Source of the DNA: Saccharopolyspora sp. SCSIO 74807
GTDB taxonomy: Bacteria > Actinomycetota > Actinomycetes > Mycobacteriales > Pseudonocardiaceae
Reading direction: 5' to 3'
Assembly (NCBI RefSeq): GCF_037023755.1
Contig: NZ_CP146100.1
Location: 62,001 to 126,000, forward strand
Length of the DNA stretch: 64,000 nucleotides
Positions 1 through 7,693 of the stretch are shown piece after piece. Numbering within the stretch: the stretch's first letter is position 1; each line of letters begins with the position of its first letter. The position numbers were made by a program, and so were the translations under genes. Below the pieces are notes generated by a model that worked only from the letters and a program-made list of their open reading frames with translations, did not search any database and was not told the origin of the DNA.

Positions 1-1140
1 CTGCGCCACCGGATTCGGCGCCATCAGGCCGTTGGACCTGCCGTCCGAGTTGACCGCCGAGCCCCGCACGACCGCCAGGATCCGGTCGCCGTCGCGGTTC
101 GCATCGGAGAGTCGTTTGAGCACGACGACACCGCAGCCTTCACCGCGCACGATGCCATCGGCGGAAGCGTCGAAAGCCTTGCACCGACCGTCGTCCGACA
201 ACGCTCCGGCACGATCGAAGTTCGCCGTGATCGCCGGCGACAGCAGCAGGTTCACACCGCCGGCCAGCGCGACCCGGCTCTCGCCCGACCGCAGGCTCGC
301 GCACGCCTGGTGCACCGCCACCAGCGAGGACGAGCACGCCGTGTCGATCGCGGAACTCGGCCCCCGCAGGTCCAGGAAGTACGACAACCTGTTGGCCACA
401 ATGGACAGTGCTGCGCCGGTTCCGGTCCACGCGTCCACCGCTCGCAGATCGCGCGTGGTCAACGCGCCGTACTCGGTGGACGAAACCCCGACGAACACGC
501 CGGTCGCGCTGCCGCGCAACGCCGAAGGCACCACGCCCGCGTGTTCCAGGGCCTCCCACGCAACCTCCAGCAGCAGCCGCTGCTGCGGGTCCATGACCGC
601 GGCTTCGGTGGGCGAGATCTCGAAGAACTCCGCGTCGAACTCGTCCACTCCGTCCAGGAATCCGCCTGCCTTGGGCAGTTTGGACAGCGCGGGGTCCGCC
701 CCGGAGAACCTCTCCCAGCGCCCCTCGGGGACCACGCCGACACCGCTGGCACCGGACTCCAGCAGCTCCCAGTAGCGGCGCGGTCCTCCGGCTCCCCCTG
801 GGAAGCGGCAGCCCACGCCCACCACCGCGACGGGTTCGTCCGGCTCCGGTTTTCGCGGGCGGGGGAACGGATCCGGCGACTCGTCGGCGCCGTCGGACCC
901 GTCCGGTTGCGCCGCCAACGCCGCGGAAAGCCGGTCGATGGTCGGGTGCTCCCACAGCAGCGTCGGAGGCAACCGCTGCCCGACGATGTCCTGCACCCGC
1001 CCGGCCAGCTCCACCGCGTCCCGCGAGGACAACCCGAACTCCTGGAACGGGCGCCCGGTGTCCACCGAACCCGGGGGCAGCCCGAGCCGTCCGGCGACGT
1101 GCTGCGCCAGCCAGTCCGCCCACTCCGCGCGATCACGCAT
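1..1140 (-). CDS. Type I polyketide synthase, N-terminal part (ACP-KS), cut by window edge
   Basis: The gene starts at ATG 1140 and stays open through 380 codons to base 1, so its 3' part is missing. Residues about 5-75 form an acyl carrier domain with GLSSRD, where Ser39 would carry phosphopantetheine. After an Asp/Pro-rich linker, a ketosynthase begins near residue 102 ([13 protein letters not shown]) and has its active-site Cys269 in DTACSSSL; the catalytic histidines lie beyond the edge. An ACP placed before the KS, with this GLSSRDAV motif, is the architecture of Pks13-type condensing enzymes that are loaded by a fatty-acyl-AMP ligase. The start overlaps the stop of such a ligase by 8 bp (ATGCGTGA), so the two are probably translationally coupled. 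The product is unknown; a lipid-primed polyketide is inferred. Confidence 0.9.
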   Translation of the reverse strand, partial: MRDRAEWADWLAQHVAGRLGLPPGSVDTGRPFQEFGLSSRDAVELAGRVQDIVGQRLPPTLLWEHPTIDRLSAALAAQPDGSDGADESPDPFPRPRKPEPDEPVAVVGVGCRFPGGAGGPRRYWELLESGASGVGVVPEGRWERFSGADPALSKLPKAGGFLDGVDEFDAEFFEISPTEAAVMDPQQRLLLEVAWEALEHAGVVPSALRGSATGVFVGVSSTEYGALTTRDLRAVDAWTGTGAALSIVANRLSYFLDLRGPSSAIDTACSSSLVAVHQACASLRSGESRVALAGGVNLLLSPAITANFDRAGALSDDGRCKAFDASADGIVRGEGCGVVVLKRLSDANRDGDRILAVVRGSAVNSDGRSNGLMAPNPVAQ

Positions 1141-2881
1141 GATCGGCCTCCAAGTAGCGCTCGCGGCACAACCGGCGGGCGACCTTGCCGCTCGACGTGC
1201 GCGGAACGGTGTCCGGTTCCACCAGCACGAGATCGCTGAGCAGCACACCGTGCTCGGCCGAGACCGCCGAGCGCACCGCGCTGGTGATCTCCGCGGGGTC
1301 GCGGTCGGACGCGGCGACGCGCCTGCCGTACTCGGCCACGACGACCAACCGCTCACCTTCGGCCGCGCTGATCGCGAAAGCGGCGGTGTGGTGCTTGCGC
1401 ACCGCCGGGTGCGCCTGCTCCACGGTCAGCTCCACGTCCTGCGGGTAGTGGTTGCGGCCGTCGATGATGATCACGTCCTTCATCCGGCCGGTGACGAACA
1501 GCTCGCCGCCGTCCAGCACACCGAGGTCGCCGGTGCGCAGCCAGCCGTCCGCGGGCAGCTCACCCGCGCCTACCGGTTCGGCGCCTGCCAGCTCGACGCC
1601 AAAGGTGTCCTGCTCGTCCCGGCCCCAGTAGCCCTGGCCGGTGTTCGGGCCGTGCACCCAGATCTCTCCCACGCCGCCGTCGGGCAGCACGGTGTGCGAG
1701 TCCGGGTCGACCACCGCGACCCGCTGTCCCACCGGGCGGCCGCAGGAGACCAGGTCGCTGACCGCCTCAGTCCCCTGCGGTGGTCGTGCTCGGCCCAGGG
1801 CGAGCTGCTCTCGGCTGAAACCGGCCACCCGCGGTTCGCTGCCCGAATCGGTCACCGAGACGAAAACCGTCGCCTCCGCCAAGCCGTACGAACAGCGGTG
1901 CGTCTCCGGGCGCAGACCGCAATCCGCGAACGCCTCGTTGAACCGGTGCAGCGTCTCCGGGCGCACCGGTTCGCTGCCGTTGATCAGTGAAACAACTTCG
2001 TCGAGCTGCAACCACGCCTTCTCCTCGTCGCTGACGCGCGCCGCGCAGAAGTCGTAGGCGAAGTTCGGTGCGGCGCTGATCGAACCCGGGTGGTCCGAGA
2101 GCAGCCGCAACCACCTGCCCGGACGCTGCAGGAACGCCACCGGGTCCATCAGCACCGACGGCAGGCCACCGACCAGCGGCGCGGCCACGGACAGCACCAG
2201 ACCCATGTCGTGGAACAACGGCAACCAGCTCACCGAAACCGCACCCGGCTCGTTGCCGCCGTAGGCCCGCAGAGCCTGGTCCGCGTTGGCGAGCACGTTC
2301 GCGTGGGTCAGCTCCACACCGGCCGGGACGCGGGTCGAGCCCGAGGTGTACTGCAGGTACGCCAGATCGTGCGGGCCCGTCGACGGTGGCCGGTACTCGT
2401 CCGCCAGCGTCGCGGGCAGCGTGTCGACGGCCGCGCAATGCCGCGGAGAACCGTCCCGGATCTGCTCCCGCACCTGATCGAACGAGCTCTTGCCGGTCAA
2501 CGCGCAGCTCGGCGCGCAACTGTCCAGCACCCGCGCCAGACGGTCGCCGTGGCCGGGCAGGTCCGGGGTGAACAGCGGCACGGCGATCAGGCCCGCGTGC
2601 ACCGCGCCGAGGAAACCGGTCACGTACTCCAGGCCCTGCGGAGCCATGATCGCCACCCGCTCACCCGGTTCGCAGCGCTGCTGCAGCCAGGCGGCGACGG
2701 TCCGCACGCGCTCGTGCAACTCGGCCCAGGACAGCGACCAGGCCACACCGTCCGGGCTGGCGTCGTGGTCGACGAAGGTGACGGCGAGGTCCTCGCCCGC
2801 TTCGCGGGCCGCGGTCACCAGCGGGTCGGTGAGCAGTCGCGCCGGACGCTCGGCGAGCGGTTCGTCCGTGCTCGGCACCAT
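1133..2881 (-). CDS. Fatty-acyl-AMP ligase (FAAL), FadD32-like
   Basis: Acyl-adenylating enzyme of 582 residues expected to activate a fatty acid as acyl-AMP and hand it to the N-terminal ACP of the downstream polyketide synthase. Visible hallmarks are the AMP-binding P-loop YTSGST, the segment SWLPLFHDMGL, AAPNFAYDF, SYGLAEATVFVS and the C-terminal GRMKDVIII plus NHYPQDVE. The acceptor-facing segments PDLPGHGDRLARVL and INGSEPVRPETL resemble FadD32 of mycobacteria from memory. A GTG at 2896 is in frame, but ATG 2881 is preceded by GGAGGGAG at good spacing and is preferred. It overlaps the PKS start by 8 bp. Identification as FAAL rather than an acyl-CoA ligase rests on these segments and the PKS partner. 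Confidence 0.9.
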   Translation of the reverse strand: MVPSTDEPLAERPARLLTDPLVTAAREAGEDLAVTFVDHDASPDGVAWSLSWAELHERVRTVAAWLQQRCEPGERVAIMAPQGLEYVTGFLGAVHAGLIAVPLFTPDLPGHGDRLARVLDSCAPSCALTGKSSFDQVREQIRDGSPRHCAAVDTLPATLADEYRPPSTGPHDLAYLQYTSGSTRVPAGVELTHANVLANADQALRAYGGNEPGAVSVSWLPLFHDMGLVLSVAAPLVGGLPSVLMDPVAFLQRPGRWLRLLSDHPGSISAAPNFAYDFCAARVSDEEKAWLQLDEVVSLINGSEPVRPETLHRFNEAFADCGLRPETHRCSYGLAEATVFVSVTDSGSEPRVAGFSREQLALGRARPPQGTEAVSDLVSCGRPVGQRVAVVDPDSHTVLPDGGVGEIWVHGPNTGQGYWGRDEQDTFGVELAGAEPVGAGELPADGWLRTGDLGVLDGGELFVTGRMKDVIIIDGRNHYPQDVELTVEQAHPAVRKHHTAAFAISAAEGERLVVVAEYGRRVAASDRDPAEITSAVRSAVSAEHGVLLSDLVLVEPDTVPRTSSGKVARRLCRERYLEADHA

Positions 2882-3336
2882 GGGAACTCCCTCCACGCGA
2901 GCCCCGAGCGCAGCACGAGCACGACTCGTGGCTGATCGGGGCGGGAAGTGCCGGCGCGTCGGAGAATTGTCACCACTCGACTACGCCGGCGAGCGGAGAA
3001 AAATTGTCACGGCGCGTTCGGGCATGTCAAGCGAGCCGCATCGGCAACGACGCTTCGCGCACCTAGTTGATCGCTTTTCCGGAGTTTTTTATCAGCACCG
3101 TGACAATCGCCGATGACATCGGTTGATCAGTCCGACACCTCTGGAAGGACCACCGGGAAAGTACGCTGAGCTGGCACTAAAGCTACTCCACCCGGAAAGC
3201 GCACGACATTCGATTCACTCGCACGGAGCATTGCCAAACGGTCCGCGATGTTCCATCTTCAGCATCCCGGACACGGCCGAATGCCTGCCCGTAACCCGCT
3301 TTCCCCGGAAATCCTCGACTTTTTCCCGGAGCAGCA
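2882..3336. promoter_or_regulatory. Divergent intergenic region with three ATTGTCAC copies
   Basis: This 455-bp gap separates the FAAL/PKS operon from the lipase and is richer in A/T than its surroundings. I see no gene in it. The octamer ATTGTCAC occurs at 2966-2973 and 3003-3010, 37 bp apart, and inverted at 3100-3107; the last two also share the following GG and GC. That is a plausible set of regulator sites for the FAAL/PKS operon. No -10/-35 pair was clear enough to call. Confidence 0.45.
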
Positions 3337-4584
3337 ATGAAGATCGCCTCATCACGTGCGGCAAATGCCGTTTCCATCGGTCTCACCGCAGCGGTTCTGA
3401 CGGTTCTGACCGCTGCGCCCGTGCAGGCGGCGGATCCCGCGGCGCCGCAGGCACCGAGCGCCGCAGCGGAGCAACCGCCCGGCCCGTTCGACGACTCCTT
3501 CTACCGGCCGCCCGCCGAGCCCCCGGCAGGCGAGCCGGGTGACGTCATCCGCTGGCGCCCGGTCTTCCCCGCGCTCAACGGCGCCAATGCCGACGCCTGG
3601 CAAGTGATGTACCTGTCCACCGACGCCCGCGGCGAACGGAACACGGTCGTCGGCACGATCCTCGTGCCCAAGGGCGCCGATCCCGCCAAGACGCCCATCG
3701 TGGGTTTCGGACCGGGAACGCAAGGGCCCGCGTTCAAGTGCGCGCCGTCGAAAGCGGTCGAGCGCGGCACGCTCTACGACCAACCCGCGGTGAACGACGC
3801 GCTGTCGAACGGCTACGCCGTCGCGCTGACCGACTACGAGGGTTACGCGCCGGGCGAGGACAACAAGCCGACCTACATCGTCGGCCGCTCCGAGGGGCCC
3901 GCGCTGATCGACAGCGTCCGCGCGGCGCAACGGCTCCCGCAGGCCGGGCTCTCCGCTGAGTCCAAAGTGGCCTTCCAGGGCTATTCGCAGGGCGGCGGGG
4001 CCGTGATGTGGGCGGGCGAGATGCAGCCCGAGTACGCGCCGGAGCTGAACCTGGTGGGCGTCGCAGGCGGCGGCGTGCCCGCCGACCTCAACGAAGTCGC
4101 GAAAGGACTGGACGGCTACGTCGGGTTCGGCTTCCTCGCCTTCGCCGCCGCAGGACTGGACTTCGCCTACCCGGACCTGAAACTGGACTCCTACCTGAAC
4201 GAAACCGGCCGCGACGACCTCGCCGACGCGCGGCAGAACGACTGCGTCGTGGAGCTGCTGACCAAGTACCCGTTCAAGCGGATCAGCGACTACACCCACA
4301 CCGACCCGCTGGGCACACCGCAATGGCAGGAACGGCTGGCGGAGAACAAGCTGGGGCAGGGCAGGATCAACGCTCCGGTCTTCCAGTACCACGCCACCAC
4401 CGACGAGATCGTGAACACGCCGCAGGCCGAGGCGCTGCACGAGACCTACTGCGCCAAAGGCATGGACGTGACCTGGCGGACCTACCCGAGCGACCACTTG
4501 AGCGGGATCTTCGCGGGCAACCCGGACGCGCAGCAGTTCATCAAGGACCGGTTCGAAGGCAAGCCCACCACGCCCAACTGCTGA
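3337..4584 (+). CDS. Secreted lipase (secretory lipase family, alpha/beta hydrolase)
   Basis: Protein of 415 residues with a Sec-type signal peptide: a basic start (MKIASSR), a hydrophobic core and a likely cleavage after PVQA near residue 31. The nucleophile is Ser217 in GYSQGG. HATTDEIV and SDHLSG near the C terminus give the likely Asp and His of the triad. Conserved cysteines (KCAP, NDCVV, TYC, PTTPNC) suggest disulfides. Length and motif order fit the secretory lipase (LIP) family. The expected role is extracellular hydrolysis of lipid esters. ATG 3337 is preceded by GGAG. It is transcribed alone and followed by a strong hairpin terminator. The substrate cannot be read from the sequence. 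Confidence 0.85.
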   Translation: MKIASSRAANAVSIGLTAAVLTVLTAAPVQAADPAAPQAPSAAAEQPPGPFDDSFYRPPAEPPAGEPGDVIRWRPVFPALNGANADAWQVMYLSTDARGERNTVVGTILVPKGADPAKTPIVGFGPGTQGPAFKCAPSKAVERGTLYDQPAVNDALSNGYAVALTDYEGYAPGEDNKPTYIVGRSEGPALIDSVRAAQRLPQAGLSAESKVAFQGYSQGGGAVMWAGEMQPEYAPELNLVGVAGGGVPADLNEVAKGLDGYVGFGFLAFAAAGLDFAYPDLKLDSYLNETGRDDLADARQNDCVVELLTKYPFKRISDYTHTDPLGTPQWQERLAENKLGQGRINAPVFQYHATTDEIVNTPQAEALHETYCAKGMDVTWRTYPSDHLSGIFAGNPDAQQFIKDRFEGKPTTPNC

Positions 4585-4590
4585 ACAGCA

Positions 4591-4629
4591 CGGGCGCGCG
4601 GACCGCGACGATCCCGGTTCGCGCGCCCG
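4591..4629 (+). terminator. Hairpin terminator after the lipase gene
   Basis: A perfect 10-bp arm, CGGGCGCGCG at 4591-4600, pairs with 4620-4629. The stem continues inward through GACCG/CGGTT to about 15 bp with a 9-nt loop. It begins 7 bp after the stop and has no U tail, as is usual in actinomycetes. Confidence 0.7.
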
Positions 4630-4665
4630 GCATGGCCGGAAGGCCGGCCCGCCCCGACGTCCGGA

Positions 4666-4698
4666 AACTTAGATTTAACGTGAAGTCCAAGTTACTGT
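4666..4698 (+). promoter_or_regulatory. Probable SoxR operator and promoter of soxR
   Basis: An inverted repeat AACTTAGATTT (4666-4676) and AAGTCCAAGTT (4683-4693) matches at 9 of 11 positions around a 6-bp centre. It lies between a possible -35 TTAGAT (4669-4674) and -10 TACTGT (4693-4698) separated by 18 bp, the long-spacer layout of MerR-family promoters. The ATG follows the -10 after 6 nt, so the transcript is probably leaderless. Autoregulation is inferred. Confidence 0.55.
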
Positions 4699-4704
4699 GG
4701 ACGC

Positions 4705-5166
4705 ATGTCGAAACCGCCGCACACGTTGACCATCGGCGAAGTCGCGCACCGCAGCGGCGTCGCGCAGACCGCGCTGCGCTTCTACGAACAACGCGGCCTG
4801 ATCACCTCCAGCCGCACCAGCGGCAACCAACGCCGCTACGAACGCGCCGTGCTGCGCAGGCTGGCGTTCATCCGCGCGGCGCAACGCGTCGGACTGAGCC
4901 TGGAACAGGTGACCGAAGCGCTGTCCACGCTGCCGACCGACCACGCCCCCACCAAGAGCGACTGGACCCGGCTGTCCCGTTCCTGGCGCGACGAACTGGA
5001 CGCGCGCATCGACGGCCTGCAACGGCTGCGGGACCGGCTCACCGGCTGCATCGGCTGCGGTTGCCTGTCGTTGCGCACCTGCGCGCTGAACAACCCCGAC
5101 GACGAGATGGCCGAGCAAGGCCCCGGATCACCGCTGCTGGAACCCGCTGCCGATCGGTCGCACTGA
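4705..5166 (+). CDS. soxR: Redox-sensing MerR-family regulator SoxR
   Basis: Protein of 153 residues. The N-terminal MerR winged helix (TIGEVAHRSGVAQTALRFYEQRGLI) is followed by a dimerisation helix and the [2Fe-2S] cysteine signature CIGCGCLSLRTC, which is diagnostic for SoxR. The family senses redox-active compounds or superoxide through oxidation of the cluster and remodels a promoter with a long spacer. In actinomycetes SoxR usually responds to redox-active metabolites and controls few genes. Only its own promoter shows a matching dyad here. The start codon lies 6 nt after the proposed -10, consistent with a leaderless message, and no Shine-Dalgarno sequence is visible. It converges on the response regulator gene 3 bp beyond its stop. 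Confidence 0.93.
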   Translation: MSKPPHTLTIGEVAHRSGVAQTALRFYEQRGLITSSRTSGNQRRYERAVLRRLAFIRAAQRVGLSLEQVTEALSTLPTDHAPTKSDWTRLSRSWRDELDARIDGLQRLRDRLTGCIGCGCLSLRTCALNNPDDEMAEQGPGSPLLEPAADRSH

Positions 5167-5169
5167 GCT

Positions 5170-5850
5170 TCACCCCTGCTCGCGCCAGCGGTAGAACATC
5201 TCGGGACGTCCCACGCCCCCGTACCGCGGGTCGCGCCTGGCCATGCCGTTGTCGACCAGGTACTCCAAATAGCGCCGAGCCGTCACCCGCGACACCCCGG
5301 CTTGCTCCCCCACCGCGCCCGCGGAGGCGCCTTCGCGGTGCGCGCGCAGCGCCGACACGACGGCCGCCAGCGTCTCCTCGCCCATGCCCTTCGGCAACGA
5401 CGCGCGATCCACACCGCGCAAGGTGGAGAACGCGCGGTCGATCTCGCTCTGCCCGCTGGCCTCCCGATCGTGCCCGAGGCTCTGCCGGAACAGCGCGTAG
5501 TGCTCCAGCTTCTCCCGCATCGCCGCGAACGTGAACGGCTTCAACAAGTACTGCACGACACCGCTGGCGACCGAAGCGCGCACCACCTTCAGGTCCCGCG
5601 CCGAAGTCACCGCGATCACGTCGGCGGAGCTGCCCGCGTTGCGCAACGCCCGCGCGACCGCGAGACCGTCCATGTCCGGCAACCGCAGATCCAGCAGCAC
5701 CAGGTCGACCTGCGTGCGCTCCAAGAACCGCAGCGCCTCCTGCCCGGTGCGGACGCGCCCGGCGACCTGGAACTCGTCCAGCCGGGACACGTACATCTCG
5801 TGCGCCTCACCGGCGACCGGGTCGTCCTCCACGACCAGCACGGAGATCAC
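5170..5850 (-). CDS. Response regulator, CitB/DcuR family
   Basis: 226 residues from GTG 5850, which overlaps the kinase stop as GTGA. The receiver domain covers residues 1-120 with the acidic pair EDD, phospho-acceptor Asp in LLDLRLPDMDG, Thr/Ser in AVTSARD and Lys in LLKPF. The C-terminal half ends with a helix-turn-helix (SAGAVGEQAGVSRVTARRYLEYLVDNG), the arrangement of CitB/DcuR-type regulators rather than OmpR or NarL types. An in-frame extension to 6036 exists but lies inside the kinase gene and is not the start. Together with the kinase it should activate the divergent dicarboxylate carrier. The 9-bp tandem repeat at 7557-7574 is a candidate binding site. Confidence 0.9.
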   Translation of the reverse strand: MISVLVVEDDPVAGEAHEMYVSRLDEFQVAGRVRTGQEALRFLERTQVDLVLLDLRLPDMDGLAVARALRNAGSSADVIAVTSARDLKVVRASVASGVVQYLLKPFTFAAMREKLEHYALFRQSLGHDREASGQSEIDRAFSTLRGVDRASLPKGMGEETLAAVVSALRAHREGASAGAVGEQAGVSRVTARRYLEYLVDNGMARRDPRYGGVGRPEMFYRWREQG

Positions 5851-7535
5851 GAACTCACCTCCGGCAGCGGGATCCGCACGGTGAACACGGCTCCCGCGTC
5901 CCGCTGCACATCGACGTTTCCGCCGTAGCGGCGCACGCTCTGGCCCACCAGCGCCAGCCCCAAGCCGCGGCCGGAGTTCGCCGGGCCTCCCCCGCCGGAG
6001 CCCTCCGGGCCCCCGCCGGGGTCTTTGGTGGACCAACCGCGCCGGAACACATCCCGCGCAGTGTCCGGGTCCAGCCCCGGGCCGTTGTCCGCCACGCGGA
6101 TGACCAGCGCGTCCGGCTCGGCACGCACGCTCACCTCGACCCGCGGCGACGGCGCCTCCTGCGTCGCGTCCACCGCGTTGTCGATCAGATTGCCGAGGAT
6201 CGTCACCAAGTCGCGGGAACGCACGTTCCGCAGCACGCCGTCGTCGACGTCGCTGTCCTCCGACAGCACCACCTCGACACCGCGTTCCCGGGCCTCCGCG
6301 CTCTTGCCGAGCAGAACCGCCGCCAGCACCGGCTCCCCCACCGCGGTCACCACGCGATCGGTCAGCTGCTGGGCCAACTCCAGCTCAGCAGTGGCGAACG
6401 CGACGGCTTCCTCGGTGCGGCCGAGCTCGATCAACGACACCACCGCGTGCAGCCGGTTCGCCGACTCGTGCGCCTGCGAACGCAGCGACTCCGAGAATCC
6501 GCGCATCGAGTCCAGTTCCCCGGTCAACGCCTGCAGCTCCGTGTGATCGCGAAGCGTGACCACGCTGCCCAGATCACGCTCACCGCTGCGCACCGGCGAG
6601 ACGTTGACCAGCACCACGCGGTCAGCGGTCAGATGCACCTCGTCGCGGACCTCCCGGTGCGCGATCAGCGTCTCGACCAACGAGCCGGGCAGCCCGAGAT
6701 CGGCGGGACGGGAGCCCTCGGCCTCGGCGGGATCCACGGAAAGCAGCACAGCCGCACCATCGTTGCACAGCGTCACCGCGCCCGACGGGGAGACCAGCAG
6801 CAGCCCCTCGCGGACCGCGTGCAAGATCGCGTCGTGGTACTCGTACATCCGGCTCAGCTCCGCCGGGCGCAATCCGTAAGTGTGCCTGCGCAGCCGGCTC
6901 GCGACCAGGTAGCTGGCCAGCCCGCCGAACAGCAGCGCCGCGGCCGCCACACCGGCCAGCAGAAAGATCTGCCCGCGGAGCTCGGCGGTCAGGACCCGCA
7001 CCGTGATCCCCACTGCCACCAACGCGCGCACCCGCCCCGACTCGTCGAAGACCGGAGTCACCGCGCGCACCGATGGCCCCAACGTGCCGGTGTAGGTCTC
7101 GGTGAGCAGTTCGCCACGCTGCGCAGGTGCGATGTTGCCGATGAACGGCTGCCCGATCAGCGCCGCGTTCGGGTGCGTGTAGCGGATGCCGGCCGGATCC
7201 ATGATCGTGATGAACGCGACGCCCGTGTCCGCGCGCACGCGCTCAGCCAGCGGTTCCAACGTGGCCGACGGGTTCGGCGCGCCGAGCGCTCGCAGCAAGT
7301 CAGGGCTCGCCGCGAGGGTGCGGGCCACCCCGGTCACCTCCTCGGCGGCCGACTGAGTGCTGCGGCGCTGCGCGTTCACGTAACCCAGCACGGCGATGAC
7401 CAGCACTATCGCGGCCACCACGACCACTTGCAGCAAGAACAGCTGCGCGGCGAGGCTGGCTCCCCGCGCACCGCGCCGAGCCGCCCGATTGCTCAGCAGC
7501 GCGCGCAGGCGCCCGAGCAGAGGGAAATGCGACAT
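5847..7535 (-). CDS. Sensor histidine kinase, CitA/DcuS family
   Basis: 562 residues from ATG 7535; a TTG 39 bp upstream is a weaker start. A basic N terminus and first membrane helix (LFLLQVVVVAAIVLVIAVL) lead to an extracytoplasmic PAS/Cache-like domain containing IMDPAGIRYTHPN and LIGQPF, motifs of the CitA/DcuS family that bind citrate or C4-dicarboxylates. A second helix (FLLAGVAAAALLFGGLASYL), a cytoplasmic PAS domain, the phospho-acceptor His in SQAHESANRLH, and the ATPase motifs GNLIDNAVDA, VADNGPGL and GRGLGLALV follow. A Gly-rich insertion lies between the last two. It sits divergent to a DctA-type carrier, so sensing of external dicarboxylates is a strong inference. Confidence 0.9.
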   Translation of the reverse strand: MSHFPLLGRLRALLSNRAARRGARGASLAAQLFLLQVVVVAAIVLVIAVLGYVNAQRRSTQSAAEEVTGVARTLAASPDLLRALGAPNPSATLEPLAERVRADTGVAFITIMDPAGIRYTHPNAALIGQPFIGNIAPAQRGELLTETYTGTLGPSVRAVTPVFDESGRVRALVAVGITVRVLTAELRGQIFLLAGVAAAALLFGGLASYLVASRLRRHTYGLRPAELSRMYEYHDAILHAVREGLLLVSPSGAVTLCNDGAAVLLSVDPAEAEGSRPADLGLPGSLVETLIAHREVRDEVHLTADRVVLVNVSPVRSGERDLGSVVTLRDHTELQALTGELDSMRGFSESLRSQAHESANRLHAVVSLIELGRTEEAVAFATAELELAQQLTDRVVTAVGEPVLAAVLLGKSAEARERGVEVVLSEDSDVDDGVLRNVRSRDLVTILGNLIDNAVDATQEAPSPRVEVSVRAEPDALVIRVADNGPGLDPDTARDVFRRGWSTKDPGGGPEGSGGGGPANSGRGLGLALVGQSVRRYGGNVDVQRDAGAVFTVRIPLPEVSS

Positions 7536-7556
7536 GACTGAATCGTTGCTCCCGCA

Positions 7557-7574
7557 TGAACACAATGAACGCAA
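7557..7574. promoter_or_regulatory. 9-bp tandem repeat in the kinase/dctA divergent promoter region
   Basis: TGAACACAA (7557-7565) is followed immediately by TGAACGCAA (7566-7574), differing at one base. It lies between the kinase start and the carrier gene, where the CitB-type regulator would be expected to bind. Function is inferred. Confidence 0.35.
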
Positions 7575-7693
7575 CGGTGACGGTCACGGCCCGTGAGTCC
7601 GATAGTCTCCCCCGATGCGCTCGTGACCCAAGACACGACCGAATGAGTGACCGCCTACCACAGTGACAGGTACATCCCGTAGGAGTTTCACCC

